Shown: positions 23,804 through 32,862, counted from the stretch's first letter. The stretch: 54,401 nt of DNA from Streptomyces sp. SM10 (GCF_002910915.1 NZ_NEUF01000122.1:1-54401), one strand, 5' to 3'. Numbers and translations: made by a program. Notes: generated from the sequence alone by a model not told the origin.

Positions 23804-24670
23804 TCAGTCGGCGATGAGCCCCTCCCTGAGCTGGGTGAGCGTCCGGGTCAGCAGCCGCGAGACGTGCATCTGCGAGATGCCGACCTCCTCGCCGATCTGC
23901 GACTGGGTCATGTTGGCGAAGAAGCGCAGCATGATGATCTGCCGCTCGCGCGGGGCGAGCTTGGCCAGCAGCGGCTTCAGGGACTCGCGGTACTCGACGC
24001 CTTCCAGCGCCGCGTCCTCGTACCCCAGGCGGTCCGCCAGTGAGCCCTCGCCGCCGTCGTCCTCGGGTGAGGGGGAGTCCAGCGAGGAGGCCGTGTAGGC
24101 GTTGCCCACGGCCAGCCCGTCGACCACGTCCTCCTCGGAGACCCCGAGCGCCTTGGCCAGCTCCGGCACCGTCGGCGAGCGGTCGAGCTTCTGGGCGAGC
24201 TCGTCGCTGGTCTTGGTGAGGGCGAGCCGCAGCTCCTGGAGCCGGCGCGGCACCCGCACCGACCACGAGGTGTCGCGGAAGAAGCGCTTGATCTCCCCCA
24301 CGACGGTCGGCATCGCGAACGTGGGGAATTCCACGCCCCGTTCGCAGTCGAAGCGGTCGATGGCCTTGATCAGGCCGATCGTCCCGACCTGGACGATGTC
24401 CTCCATGGGTTCGTTGCGGCTCCGGAACCGTGCCGCCGCGTACCGCACGAGCGGGAGGTTGAGCTCGATGAGTGTGTCCCGCACATAGGCCCGCTCGGGG
24501 CTGTCCGTTCCGTCGGGGCCCGAAGCGGGACCCAGCGCGGCGAGCCGCAGGAACAGGGAGCGGGACAGGGTGCGGGTGTCGATGGCTTCCGGCGAGCTGG
24601 TGAGCACGGCAGGTGCCGGCACGCTCTTCGTGAGCGTGAGCACCTTCGAGCTGCCCTGTTCTGTGGACAT
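23804..24670 (-). CDS. sigN: SigB/SigF-family RNA polymerase sigma factor (SigN-like)
   Basis: A 288-aa sigma factor. Region 2 is [35 protein letters not shown] (about residues 75-110) with [20 protein letters not shown]. Region 3 includes VRVPRRLQELR. Region 4 is [41 protein letters not shown]. This is the stress/sporulation group controlled by anti-sigma factors, none of which is encoded nearby. By position beside SigF it resembles S. coelicolor sigN; the symbol is from memory of that gene order. The start has AGGGGG upstream. A possible SigB-type promoter and two ACATGTCG boxes lie upstream. Confidence 0.85.
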   Translation of the reverse strand: MSTEQGSSKVLTLTKSVPAPAVLTSSPEAIDTRTLSRSLFLRLAALGPASGPDGTDSPERAYVRDTLIELNLPLVRYAAARFRSRNEPMEDIVQVGTIGLIKAIDRFDCERGVEFPTFAMPTVVGEIKRFFRDTSWSVRVPRRLQELRLALTKTSDELAQKLDRSPTVPELAKALGVSEEDVVDGLAVGNAYTASSLDSPSPEDDGGEGSLADRLGYEDAALEGVEYRESLKPLLAKLAPRERQIIMLRFFANMTQSQIGEEVGISQMHVSRLLTRTLTQLREGLIAD

Positions 24671-24738
24671 GCCACCCCCTTGAGGTCGCGGACGGTCGCG
24701 GTGGCCACGACCATCGGAGGAACGCAGCCTCCACCTGA

Positions 24739-24764
24739 ATACCGGAGGTAGGGCTGCGGCAAAC
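24739..24764 (-). promoter_or_regulatory. Candidate SigB/SigF-type promoter of the sigN-like gene
   Basis: On the minus strand GTTT (complement of 24761-24764) is followed after 16 bases by CGGTAT (complement of 24739-24744). This is one mismatch from the GNNT-N14-16-GGGTAT pattern known for streptomycete SigB-family promoters, and would imply control by itself or a sister factor. Confidence 0.4.
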
Positions 24765-24782
24765 GCGGTTCCAGCAGAATGT

Positions 24783-24817
24783 CACATGTCGGCAACACGC
24801 TGTAGTGACATGTCGAC
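24783..24817. promoter_or_regulatory. Two ACATGTCG boxes before the sigN-like gene
   Basis: ACATGTCG stands at 24784-24791 and 24808-24815, 24 bp apart; the second is part of the palindrome GACATGTC. The same GACATGTC occurs before the adjacent sigma gene at 25830-25837. Confidence 0.45.
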
Positions 24818-24866
24818 AAGTCAGCGCCGAAACTGCGCAGGAAACAGGGGGTGTACGGCTTTTGCG

Positions 24867-24890
24867 CCCCCGGATCCGGCCCTCCGGGGG
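24867..24890 (-). terminator. Hairpin after the sigF-like gene
   Basis: CCCCCGGA (24867-24874) and TCCGGGGG (24883-24890) pair over 8 bp just beyond the sigF-like stop codon. Confidence 0.45.
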
Positions 24891-24904
24891 TCTACCCGTT
24901 CTGG

Positions 24905-25762
24905 TTACGCCTCGATCCTGTTTGCGGACCGCAGTCGGGCGAAACTTCTGGCCAGAAGCCTTGACACATGCATCTGGGAGACGCCCAGTTCGGCGCTGAT
25001 CTGCGACTGCGTCAGGTTGTTGTAGTAGCGCAGCAGCAGGATCCGCTGCTCGCGCTCGGGCAGCTGGACGAGCAGGTGCCGTACCAGGTCCCGGTGTTCG
25101 ACCCCGGCCAGTGCCGGGTCCTCGTAGCCGAGCCGGTCCAGGAGTCCGGGCAGTCCGTCGCCCTCCTGGGCCGCCTCCAGCGAGGTCGCGTGGTAGGAGC
25201 GGCCCGCCTCGATGCAGGCGAGGACCTCGTCCTCGGAGATCTTCAGGCGCTCCGCGATCTCGGCGGTGGTCGGTGAGCGGCCGTGAGCGGTCGTCAGGTC
25301 CTCCGTCGCGCCGGTGACCTGGACCCAGAGTTCGTGCAGCCGCCGCGGCACGTGCACCGTCCGCACGTTGTCCCGGAAGTAGCGCTTGATCTCGCCGACC
25401 ACGGTGGGCATGGCGAAGGTGGGGAACTGGACGCCGCGTTCCGGGTCGAAGCGGTCGATGGCGTTGATCAGGCCGATCGTGCCGACCTGGACGACGTCCT
25501 CCATCGGCTCGTTGCGGCTGCGGAAGCGGGCCGCCGCGTACCGCACGAGCGGCAGGTTCGCCTCGATCAGCGCGGTGCGCACCCTGTGGTGCTCGGCCGT
25601 GCCGGGTTCGAGGTCCTTGAGCCGTCCGAAGAGCACCTGGGTCAGGGCTCTGGTGTCCGCGCCCCGGGTTCTGGCGGGCGTGGTCGGATCGGGGGTCTCG
25701 GTCTGGATGTCGTCCGTCTGGACGCTCTGGGGCGGGACTTGAGGCGCTGTACTGGCCGGCAC
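24905..25762 (-). CDS. sigF: Sporulation-type sigma factor (SigF)
   Basis: A 285-aa sigma factor of the SigB/SigF group. The start is [12 protein letters not shown] and residues 30-45 read [17 protein letters not shown]. Region 2 is [21 protein letters not shown] (about 73-95) with [20 protein letters not shown], and region 4 is [20 protein letters not shown] followed by [20 protein letters not shown]. It closely resembles my recollection of S. coelicolor SigF, a late sporulation factor acting in spores. It shares about half its residues with the neighbouring sigma gene, so the pair arose by duplication. The GTG start has AGGGG upstream. Four CGGTCAA-like repeats precede it. Confidence 0.85.
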   Translation of the reverse strand: MPASTAPQVPPQSVQTDDIQTETPDPTTPARTRGADTRALTQVLFGRLKDLEPGTAEHHRVRTALIEANLPLVRYAAARFRSRNEPMEDVVQVGTIGLINAIDRFDPERGVQFPTFAMPTVVGEIKRYFRDNVRTVHVPRRLHELWVQVTGATEDLTTAHGRSPTTAEIAERLKISEDEVLACIEAGRSYHATSLEAAQEGDGLPGLLDRLGYEDPALAGVEHRDLVRHLLVQLPEREQRILLLRYYNNLTQSQISAELGVSQMHVSRLLARSFARLRSANRIEA

Positions 25763-25780
25763 GGTGTCGCCACCCCTTTG

Positions 25781-25837
25781 CGGTCAACTACGGTCAACTC
25801 ATCCGTCAAAAGCGGTCATAGCATCACAAGACATGTC
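25781..25837 (-). promoter_or_regulatory. sigF leader: four CGGTCAA repeats and a GACATGTC box
   Basis: CGGTCAACTA (25781), CGGTCAACTC (25791), CCGTCAAAAG (25803) and CGGTCATAGC (25813) are spaced 10-12 bp apart on one face of the helix. GACATGTC follows at 25830-25837. On the minus strand a possible -10, TATGAC, lies inside the fourth repeat, so the box would be near -35 and the repeats downstream of the start point. Confidence 0.5.
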
Positions 25838-25894
25838 CACTGTGCGCAAGCACCGCATAGAGTCGTGTTGAGGGTGTTTTGGTTTAAACATGAC

Positions 25895-25923
25895 GAAAAG
25901 CCCCTCTCCTGTGGGGGAGGGGC
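25895..25923 (-). terminator. Rho-independent terminator after the Dabb gene
   Basis: Read leftward, GCCCCTCCCCCACAGGAGAG-type sequence folds on GCCCCTC/GAGGGGC and is followed by TTTT (complement of 25895-25898). It ends the Dabb transcription unit before the sigF promoter. Confidence 0.7.
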
Positions 25924-25948
25924 CTGCGGGACCGGGTGCTCGAAAGGG

Positions 25949-26242
25949 TCAGAAGGGGTAGTCGGCGATCACCCAAGTGGCGAACTCGTGCCACTGGCCG
26001 GCGGCGGCCTGGTGCTCGGGGTGCTCGACGTACCGCCGGAGCGCGTCCTCGTCGGCGACCGCCGAGTTGATGGCGAAGTCGTAGGCGATCGGCCGGTCGG
26101 TGATGTTCCAGGCGCACTCCCAGAACTCCAGCTCCGGGATCCTCCCACCGAGGTCCCGGAAGGCCCGGGCGCCGGCGACGACCCGCGGATCGTCCCGCTC
26201 GACGCCGTCGTTCAGCTTGAACAGGACCAGGTGGCGGATCAT
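25949..26242 (-). CDS. Dabb-family stress-responsive alpha/beta barrel protein
   Basis: A 97-aa ferredoxin-like barrel domain that normally forms dimers. It starts MIRHLVLFKLNDGV, the hallmark beta-strand with the conserved His, and has ALRRYVEHPEHQAAAGQWH near residue 65-83 and IADYPF at the end. Some members are cyclases or stress proteins; no substrate can be assigned here. The small membrane protein gene lies 10 bp upstream in the same direction, suggesting one unit. Confidence 0.85.
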   Translation of the reverse strand: MIRHLVLFKLNDGVERDDPRVVAGARAFRDLGGRIPELEFWECAWNITDRPIAYDFAINSAVADEDALRRYVEHPEHQAAAGQWHEFATWVIADYPF

Positions 26243-26252
26243 GGGGGTTCTC

Positions 26253-26417
26253 CTACTTCACGAGCTCGGACATGAAGTCTCCGACGCCCTGCGCGGCGCT
26301 CGAAATACCTTCGAACCCTACTTGGACGAGTTCGGCGGACCGCTCGGGCGAGGTGATGATCGTGTACAGCACGAAGACCACCAGCATGTAGAGCGCGATC
26401 TTCCTCGCTTGCGCCAC
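26253..26417 (-). CDS. Small membrane protein
   Basis: A 54-aa protein with one membrane helix (IALYMLVVFVLYTIITSP, residues 7-24) and an amphipathic tail (ELVQVGFEGISSAAQGVGDFMSE). The GTG at 26417 has GGGGAG upstream and removes a non-conserved extension. Function unknown; probably co-transcribed with the Dabb gene. Confidence 0.6.
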   Translation of the reverse strand: MAQARKIALYMLVVFVLYTIITSPERSAELVQVGFEGISSAAQGVGDFMSELVK

Positions 26418-26704
26418 GGTCGGCCCCGCCTCTCCCCTTCGATCACCTGTGCAGTCGCGTGATTCTAGCCGCACGTATGGCCGTATCCGCGGGCCGTTTC
26501 CGATCACTCACGCGGCCTTCAGGGTCGAAGGACCCTTCGATTCGGGCCCTTTGTCGGTCGCTGCGGCTTACGTCGAGGGGGAGGATGGGAAGCGAGCCCG
26601 CCGCGCCCTCAGGAACGCGCGGGCCGAGGAACGGGACCTCCACGAGGTCCCCACCGCGTGACTCCCCCCGACCGCGGCGAGGACCTACGGTCCCCGTTCT
26701 CACC

Positions 26705-26741
26705 GGGGGAAGCGGCTTGTCCCCCCGATGCCGCTTCCCCC
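26705..26741. terminator. Hairpin in the intergenic region
   Basis: GGGGGAAGCGG (26705-26715) pairs with CCGCTTCCCCC (26731-26741), 11 bp perfect. It may be a second terminator behind the MFS gene. Confidence 0.5.
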
Positions 26742-26754
26742 GACCTGACGTCCG

Positions 26755-26783
26755 AAGGGCCCGGCGCATCGCGCCGGGCCCTT
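26755..26783 (-). terminator. Terminator after the MFS gene
   Basis: AAGGGCCCGGCGC and GCGCCGGGCCCTT form a 13-bp perfect stem with a 3-nt loop 25 bp after the leftward MFS stop codon. Confidence 0.75.
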
Positions 26784-26807
26784 CGTGTCGTCGCGTACTC
26801 CCGCGGG

Positions 26808-28463
26808 TCAGTCCTTGCCGAGACCGACCGTGCCGGGGGCGGCGTCGCGGACGCCGGCGTCCGAGCCGTCCCGGGGTGCCGGGACGGTGACCGCCGTGAC
26901 CACGGCGGCGTCCTCGGCGGCGAGGCGCTCCATGCCGCTCGTCGTCTTGAGGGGCTTCTCCTTGATGAAGAGCACCGCGAGCAGACCGAGGAAGGCGAAC
27001 GGGGTGGCGGTGAGGAAGAGGTCGCCGGTCGCGACGCCGTACGCGTGCTCGACGATGTTCCTCATCGGCTCGGGCAGGGTCGTCATGTCGGGGACGGCGC
27101 TGCTGTGGCCGCCGCCCGTCACGGGGATCCCGTTCTCCGCGAACCCCTTGCTCATCTCGCTCGCCACCCGGTTGGCGAGGATCGCGCCGAGCACGCTGGT
27201 GCCGATCGTGCCGCCGAGGCTGCGGAAGAAGGACAGCACGGAGGTCGCGGCGCCCAGCTCGTGTGCGGGCACGTCGTTCTGCGCGGCGAGCACGAGGTTC
27301 TGCATCAGCATGCCGACGCCGATCCCCATGAAGGCCATGTACACGCTGAGCAGGCCGAAGTGCGTGTCGGCGTCGATGGTCGAGAGCAGGCCGAGGCCCG
27401 CCGTCATCACCACGGCGCCCGCGACGAGGTAGATCTTCCACTTGCCGGTGGCGGAGATGATCTGCCCGGCGACGGTCGAGGAGACCAGCAGACCGCCGAT
27501 CAGCGGGAGGCTCATGAGCCCCGCGACGGTCGGGGACTTGCCCAGCGAGATCTGGAAGTACTGGGACAGGAACACGGTCCCGGCGAACATCGCGATACCC
27601 ACGAAGAAGCTCGCCAGGGTCGTGAGCGACACCGTGCGGTTGCGGAAGATGCCCAGCGGGATGATCGGCTCGGCGGCCCTGGACTCGACGAAGACCGCCG
27701 CGGCCAGCAGCACGACACCCAGGGTCACCAGCACGGCCGTCTGCCAGGAGGCCCAGTCGAAGCTGTTGCCCGCGAGGGACGTCCAGATCAGCAGCGAGCA
27801 GACGCCGGCCACGATCAGGAAGGCACCGGTCCAGTCGATCCTGACCTGGCGGCGGACCGTCGGGAGCTTCAGGGTGCGCTGGAGCAGCACGATCCCGGCC
27901 AGCGCGAACGGCACGCCGATGAAGAAGCACCAGCGCCAGCCGAGCCACGAGGTGTCCACGAGGACACCGCCGATGAGCGGCCCCGCGACCGTGCCCACGG
28001 CGAAGACCGCGCCGAAGATGCCCGCGTACTTGCCGAGCCGGCGCGGCGGGATGATGGCGGCCATCACGATCTGGGCCAGCGCCGTGAGACCACCGGCACC
28101 GATGCCCTGGATGACCCGGCTGATGATCAGGGTGACGACGTCCTGGGAGAAGCCGGCCACCAGGGAGCCGACCACGAACAGGCCGAGCGACAGCTGGAGC
28201 AGCAGCTTCTGGTTGAACAGGTCGGCGAGCTTGCCCCAGAGCGGCACGGTGGCCGTCATGGCGAGCAGCTCGGAGGTCACGACCCAGGTGTACGAGGACT
28301 GGCTCGCGCCGAGGTCGGCGATGATGCGCGGCAGGGCGTTGGCGACGACCGTGCCCGCGAGGATGGCGACGAACATGCCCGCCATCAGGCCGGACATCGC
28401 CTGGAGTATCTGACGGTTGGACATGGGGGCGGGCGACTGTCCGGGCGCCTCGGTTGCGGTCAC
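26808..28463 (-). CDS. DHA2-family MFS exporter
   Basis: A 551-aa 14-helix antiporter, closely related to the MFS part of the protein encoded at 19981-22476 (for instance AILAGTVVANALPRIIADLG, GKLADLFNQKLLLQLSL and VAGPLIGGVLVDTSWLGWRW). Unlike that protein it ends about 45 residues after the last helix, without the beta-sandwich repeats. The GTG at 28463 has GAGGGA before it. A TetR gene lies 62 bp upstream in the same direction, so it is probably a TetR-controlled export unit. The substrate is unknown. Confidence 0.9.
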   Translation of the reverse strand: MTATEAPGQSPAPMSNRQILQAMSGLMAGMFVAILAGTVVANALPRIIADLGASQSSYTWVVTSELLAMTATVPLWGKLADLFNQKLLLQLSLGLFVVGSLVAGFSQDVVTLIISRVIQGIGAGGLTALAQIVMAAIIPPRRLGKYAGIFGAVFAVGTVAGPLIGGVLVDTSWLGWRWCFFIGVPFALAGIVLLQRTLKLPTVRRQVRIDWTGAFLIVAGVCSLLIWTSLAGNSFDWASWQTAVLVTLGVVLLAAAVFVESRAAEPIIPLGIFRNRTVSLTTLASFFVGIAMFAGTVFLSQYFQISLGKSPTVAGLMSLPLIGGLLVSSTVAGQIISATGKWKIYLVAGAVVMTAGLGLLSTIDADTHFGLLSVYMAFMGIGVGMLMQNLVLAAQNDVPAHELGAATSVLSFFRSLGGTIGTSVLGAILANRVASEMSKGFAENGIPVTGGGHSSAVPDMTTLPEPMRNIVEHAYGVATGDLFLTATPFAFLGLLAVLFIKEKPLKTTSGMERLAAEDAAVVTAVTVPAPRDGSDAGVRDAAPGTVGLGKD

Positions 28464-28525
28464 GGTGTCCCTCTTGGGTGCAGGAGCAGAACAGGGTTCG
28501 GTGGTGTGCGGAGCGGTGGGCCGGA

Positions 28526-29173
28526 CTACTCGGCAGGCCGGGGGAGTCCTCGGGCCAGTTGGGCGAAGACCTCCTGGAAGGCGTCCGCGAGTGCGGTCTC
28601 GCCGGAGCGTTCGCACCAGTGCTCCAGGGCGACCCGCAGGGCTGTCTGGGTGACGGCGGCGAGGAGCCGTGCGAAGAGTGCGGTGCCGGGCGCCCCTTCG
28701 CTCTCAGGGCGCGTGCTGTGAAGCCAGTCGGTGAGGGCGGCGGCCAGAGCCCGCTCGTCCGCCACGTGTGCCTGGAGACCGCGGTGGATGAGGTGCGGCG
28801 AGCGCTGAAGCACCTTGGACTGGAGGGCCCACAGCTCCTGGCGGCTCTCGAACCCGTCGAGCTCGCTGACGAGGGCGTCGCGCACGACGTCGAGCGGCGG
28901 CCGGTCGGCGGGCGCAGCGCGCACCGACTCCCTGATCCTCTCGCCCACCTCGTCGTCGACCAGGACGAAGGCGTCGTCATGGCTGGGGAAGTAGTTGAAG
29001 AACGTCCTCGGTGAGACGCCGGCGGCCTCGCTGATGGCTTCGACGGTGACGTTCTCGACCCCGTGCTCGGCGGCGAGCCGGACGGCAGCCTCCGCGATCG
29101 CCCGGCGGGTCGCCTGCTTCTTGCGCTCCCGGAGCCCGGGTGCGGATGTCGTCGTCCTCGGCACAATGTGCAT
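28526..29173 (-). CDS. TetR-family regulator
   Basis: A 215-aa repressor. The helix-turn-helix domain is near the start: RKKQATRRAIAEAAVRLAAE, VTVEAISEAAGVSPRTFFNYF and HDDAFVLVDDEVGERI (residues 18-80). This is the AcrR-like group with FFNYFPSHDDA. The helical ligand-binding part has no recognisable specificity. The ATG at 29173 is clear. It leads the unit with the MFS exporter, and a perfect palindrome lies 22 bp upstream. Confidence 0.9.
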   Translation of the reverse strand: MHIVPRTTTSAPGLRERKKQATRRAIAEAAVRLAAEHGVENVTVEAISEAAGVSPRTFFNYFPSHDDAFVLVDDEVGERIRESVRAAPADRPPLDVVRDALVSELDGFESRQELWALQSKVLQRSPHLIHRGLQAHVADERALAAALTDWLHSTRPESEGAPGTALFARLLAAVTQTALRVALEHWCERSGETALADAFQEVFAQLARGLPRPAE

Positions 29174-29533
29174 GGTAGGCAAAGATGCACATCCTGCAAA
29201 ATTATTTGCGCGGTGCGGCAGCCGCCCGAGGGCGGTGCGGCAACCGCTGCGGAGCGGACCCTTCACCCGCCCGGGCTCCCCTCGCCCCCGGACGGGAGGC
29301 TGTCCCGCCCCGGACCGACCGCCACCTCCCGTCCGGCCTCCGGGCCCGGTCCGCCGATGTGAACACCTCGTATTCACTACGGACGGTGATGTTCGCTCCG
29401 GGGTATCCGTTGCGTGATGTCCGCCTGTGCCCCCATATGGTGAGTGCGCCGTCGCCCAGGGTAATGCCGTGGTGTGCGCCGCGTCGTTCGGGCACCCGGC
29501 GCCTGCCGGACGCCCTTCATCCATTCGGAAGGA
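29174..29533. other. Divergent intergenic region
   Basis: About 360 bp between the leftward TetR gene and the rightward secreted protein gene. It contains the palindrome at 29196-29209, two near-identical 16-bp repeats (29210-29225 and 29232-29247, 22 bp apart) and presumably both promoters. No convincing ORF or RNA gene is seen. Confidence 0.6.
29196..29209. promoter_or_regulatory. Palindrome GCAAAATTATTTGC, candidate TetR operator
   Basis: A perfect 14-bp AT-rich palindrome just upstream of the TetR gene, the normal place for autorepression. Confidence 0.55.
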
Positions 29534-30337
29534 ATGACTGTGAGTACTCACTTCGGCGTCACCCGGAGGAAGGCCCTCGTGGTCGCGGCACTGGCCGCGA
29601 TCGTCGCCTCGACGGTCTCCGGATCGGCGTCCGCCGTGACGGACGGGGACGAAGGCGGCCACGAGCGCCGCGGGGACCACTGGGGCGTGATCGCCCGCAA
29701 CACGATCGGCTCCCCCGTGGCCGACCTGCGGAACGGCCCGTTCGGTTCCTTCGGTGTCACGGGCCCCGCCGCCAGGCCGCCCTACGGACGGGGCAGCCTC
29801 GGCATCTCGGTGGCGGACGACTCCACCACGCTGAGCCCTCCCAGCGAGAAGGTCGACTTCGGGAACGAGGTCGACTTCTACGGCGACCCGGTGCAGGGCC
29901 TCCGGCGCGTCGGGTTCCACGTCTTCCAGACCGGGGAGAACGTGACCTACGGCGGCCCCGAGAACATGCCGAACATCAGGTTCGAGATCGACCCCAACCT
30001 GACGGCTCTGCCTGCCGACAACTACTCCACGCTGGTGTGGGTCCCGGACGCCTCCCCGGTGACGAACCGGTGGAGCGGCTTCATCGACGCCACCTCCACC
30101 GGCTACTGGTACCTCACGGGCAACGAGCTCCCCGCCTGCAACCAGGCCGCCGAGTGCTCCCTGGACGAGGTGAAGGACGCGCTCGACGACGGAGGTGAGG
30201 GCGCGACCGTTCTCACGGCCGCGGTGGGCAAGGGCCGCGACCACATGTGGATCGGCGCGGTCGACGGCCTCCGCATCAACCAGGACGTCTACGACTTCGA
30301 GGCCGACGGCGTCCGGACGACGCGTCGGGCCGGCTGA
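29534..30337 (+). CDS. Secreted hypothetical protein
   Basis: A 267-aa protein with a signal peptide: basic start (MTVSTHFGVTRRKALVV), hydrophobic core (AALAAIVASTVSGSASA) and likely cleavage near residue 35. The mature part is acidic and beta-rich (FGNEVDFYGDPVQGLRRVGF, NMPNIRFEIDPNL, YSTLVWVPDASP), with two cysteines (PACNQAAEC) that may pair. I do not recognise the family. GGAAGGA precedes the ATG at 29534. A strong terminator and tRNA-Ser follow. Confidence 0.7.
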   Translation: MTVSTHFGVTRRKALVVAALAAIVASTVSGSASAVTDGDEGGHERRGDHWGVIARNTIGSPVADLRNGPFGSFGVTGPAARPPYGRGSLGISVADDSTTLSPPSEKVDFGNEVDFYGDPVQGLRRVGFHVFQTGENVTYGGPENMPNIRFEIDPNLTALPADNYSTLVWVPDASPVTNRWSGFIDATSTGYWYLTGNELPACNQAAECSLDEVKDALDDGGEGATVLTAAVGKGRDHMWIGAVDGLRINQDVYDFEADGVRTTRRAG

Positions 30338-30360
30338 CCCGGGGGCCGCGCGGAACGCAG

Positions 30361-30396
30361 TGAAGGGACCGACCCCCGAGAGGGTCGGTCCCTTCA
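30361..30396. terminator. Shared terminator of the secreted protein gene and tRNA-Ser
   Basis: TGAAGGGACCGACCC pairs perfectly with GGGTCGGTCCCTTCA around a 6-nt loop. It lies between the rightward secreted protein gene and the leftward tRNA-Ser and can stop both. Confidence 0.85.
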
Positions 30397-30403
30397 TTCA
30401 CAG

Positions 30404-30491
30404 CGGTAGCGGTGGGATTTGAACCCACGGTGACGGGTTACGCCACACTCGCTTTCGAGGCGAGCTCCTTCGGCCGCTCGGACACGCTACC
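30404..30491 (-). tRNA. tRNA-Ser(CGA)
   Basis: On the minus strand GGTAGCG (acceptor 5') pairs with CGCTACC plus discriminator G. The anticodon arm is CTCGC-CTCGAAA-GCGAG with anticodon CGA. A long variable arm (TGTGGCGTAACCCGTCA) marks it as a class II serine tRNA, and the T-loop is TTCAAAT. CCA is not encoded. It is 88 nt long. Confidence 0.95.
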
Positions 30492-30570
30492 GAGAGAGAG
30501 CTTAGACCATGCCGGGCCCTGGCCCGAAATCCGATTCCCGGAGCCGGGCCGGTGCGCCCTCCGGGAGGCC

Positions 30571-31080
<510 letters not shown>

Positions 31081-31656
31081 CTAACGGACGGCCTCCAGGA
31101 CCTCGGCCGCTCCCAGCGCGTCCGCGATCTCCGCCAGTGCGTCCGTACGCAGGGTCAGCAGATCCTTCTCGGACAGCCCGAGGTCCGCGAGGACCCCGAG
31201 GTCGCCGAGCGGCCCCGCCGGTACGGCGTCGGGGTCGTCATCCAGGTCGGGTTCGGTGACAGCGGGGCCGGCCCGGCCGTCGCCGCTGTCCTGGGCTTCG
31301 TCCGGCTCGCCGTCCTCCGTACCGTCGAGGTCGACGAGCTCCTCGAGTGCGGCGATCTCGTCCTCGGCCCCCGGTTCGCGGCCGAGCAGTTCATCGGTGA
31401 GCAGGATCTCCCCGTACGAGGAGCGGGCGGCGGCGGACGCGTCCGAGATGTAGATACGGGGGTCCTCCTCACCGTCCACCCGGACGACGCCGAACCAGGC
31501 GTCCTCCTGCTCGATGTAGACCAGGACCGTGTCCTCGTCCACCGAGGCCTCACGGGCCAGATCCGTCAGGTCGGACAGGGTTTCCACATCGTCGAGCTCT
31601 GTATCGCTCGCTTCCCACCCGTCTTCGGTGCGCGCGAGCAGTGCGGCGAAGTACAC
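31081..31656 (-). CDS. tRNA adenosine deaminase-associated protein
   Basis: A 191-aa actinobacterial protein always found next to tadA, and named for that. It begins YFAALLARTEDGWEASDTEL, has WFGVVRVDGEEDPRIYISDA near residue 55, a very acidic middle (EDGEPDEAQDSGDG, DLDDDPDAV) and ends GALGAAEVLEAVR-like. The GTG at 31656 is chosen because GGGAGAG lies five bases before it; an ATG at 31677 is possible. It likely acts with TadA, but its biochemical role is unknown. Confidence 0.88.
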   Translation of the reverse strand: MYFAALLARTEDGWEASDTELDDVETLSDLTDLAREASVDEDTVLVYIEQEDAWFGVVRVDGEEDPRIYISDASAAARSSYGEILLTDELLGREPGAEDEIAALEELVDLDGTEDGEPDEAQDSGDGRAGPAVTEPDLDDDPDAVPAGPLGDLGVLADLGLSEKDLLTLRTDALAEIADALGAAEVLEAVR

Positions 31657-31874
31657 CGTGACTCTCCCACTGGTCATAGGTGAATCGGTCCGACGGGAGG
31701 GCAGACGGTCATCCGGCTGCTCTGGGCCCCGCCCAATCGGCATCGTGGCAGAAACGAGCGCGATGCGAGACCTCTTCGACCGTTGCGTCGGCCATCAGTT
31801 CCTGGAGGGGGTTCCGGCTGACAGCGTTCGCCCGGGCCCCGCGGGAGGGTCCGAGCGGCTTCCGGCGGACGGCC

Positions 31875-32186
31875 TCACCAACGGAACGTCCGCATCCGCA
31901 TCTGTTGCCGCATACGGGCCGCGCGGGCCCGGCGCGGCTGAACCCGGTCGCGCAGCTGCTTCGCCTCGTGCAGCTCGCGGAGGAACTGAGCCCTCCGCCT
32001 CCGGCGTGCCGCGTCACTCTCCTGCGCGTCCGGCACGTTCTCCTGAGCTTCGGGCAGGTCGCGCGCGTCGCGTCCGGCCCGCCGCTGATCCCGCTGCTCC
32101 CCGTCGCGCAATCGACACACCACCCCAAGCCCGGGTCCGTATGCCCCCACCTTCCCCCCGAACAGGTGCTTGATGCCAGTGCGCAC
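31875..32186 (-). CDS. Small Arg-rich conserved protein
   Basis: A 103-aa very basic protein: [20 protein letters not shown] at the start, then alternating Arg/Glu/Asp helices ([40 protein letters not shown]) and an Arg/Met tail. It could form a coiled coil and bind nucleic acid, which is inference from charge. The GTG at 32186 has no clear ribosome binding site. It is divergent from upp with only 40 bp between the starts. The frame is well kept, but the gene call is less sure than its neighbours. Confidence 0.5.
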   Translation of the reverse strand: MRTGIKHLFGGKVGAYGPGLGVVCRLRDGEQRDQRRAGRDARDLPEAQENVPDAQESDAARRRRRAQFLRELHEAKQLRDRVQPRRARAARMRQQMRMRTFRW

Positions 32187-32226
32187 CGGCGGGAAGCCAG
32201 TCCGGGGCCCGGTTACTGTTGACGGC

Positions 32227-32862
32227 ATGCGGATCCACGTCGTCGACCACCCGTTGGTGGCGCACAAACTCACCACGCTGCGCGACAAGCGCACCGACTC
32301 CCCGACCTTCCGGCGGCTCGCCGACGAACTGGTCACCCTCCTCGCCTACGAGGCCACCAGGGATGTGCGGACCGAGCAGGTCGACATCGAGACCCCGGTG
32401 ACGCCCACGACCGGTGTGAAGCTGTCGTATCCGCGCCCGCTGGTCGTCCCGATCCTGCGCGCCGGTCTCGGCATGCTGGACGGCATGGTGCGGCTGCTCC
32501 CGACCGCCGAGGTCGGCTTCCTGGGCATGATCCGCAACGAGGAGACGCTCCAGGCGGAGACGTACGCGACGCGGATGCCCGAGGATCTCTCCGGCCGTCA
32601 GGTCTACGTCCTGGACCCGATGCTGGCCACGGGCGGCACGCTGGTCGCGGCCATCCGGGAGCTGATCAAGCGTGGCGCGGACGACGTCACCGCGGTCGTG
32701 CTCCTCGCGGCGCCCGAGGGCGTCGAGGTGATGGAGCGCGAGTTGGAGGGCACACCGGTCACGGTGGTCACGGCCTCGGTCGACGAGCGGCTCAACGAGA
32801 ACGGCTACATCGTGCCCGGGCTCGGCGACGCCGGTGACCGGATGTACGGCACCGTCGACTGA
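32227..32862 (+). CDS. upp: Uracil phosphoribosyltransferase
   Basis: Converts uracil and PRPP to UMP in pyrimidine salvage. The 211-aa sequence has the type I Upp features: [19 protein letters not shown] at the start, [15 protein letters not shown] (about 78-92), the PRPP loop [16 protein letters not shown] (about 126-141) and [17 protein letters not shown] for uracil binding. No ribosome binding site is visible; TACTGT lies seven bases before the ATG, so the transcript could be leaderless. Confidence 0.96.
   Translation: MRIHVVDHPLVAHKLTTLRDKRTDSPTFRRLADELVTLLAYEATRDVRTEQVDIETPVTPTTGVKLSYPRPLVVPILRAGLGMLDGMVRLLPTAEVGFLGMIRNEETLQAETYATRMPEDLSGRQVYVLDPMLATGGTLVAAIRELIKRGADDVTAVVLLAAPEGVEVMERELEGTPVTVVTASVDERLNENGYIVPGLGDAGDRMYGTVD

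Larger units (their letters stand above)
26418..26807. other. Intergenic region with stem-loops, no gene seen
   Basis: About 390 bp without a convincing gene. It holds the leader of the small membrane protein gene, a short inverted repeat (TCGAAGG/CCTTCGA, 26525-26540) and two strong hairpins near the end of the MFS gene, listed separately. Confidence 0.6.
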
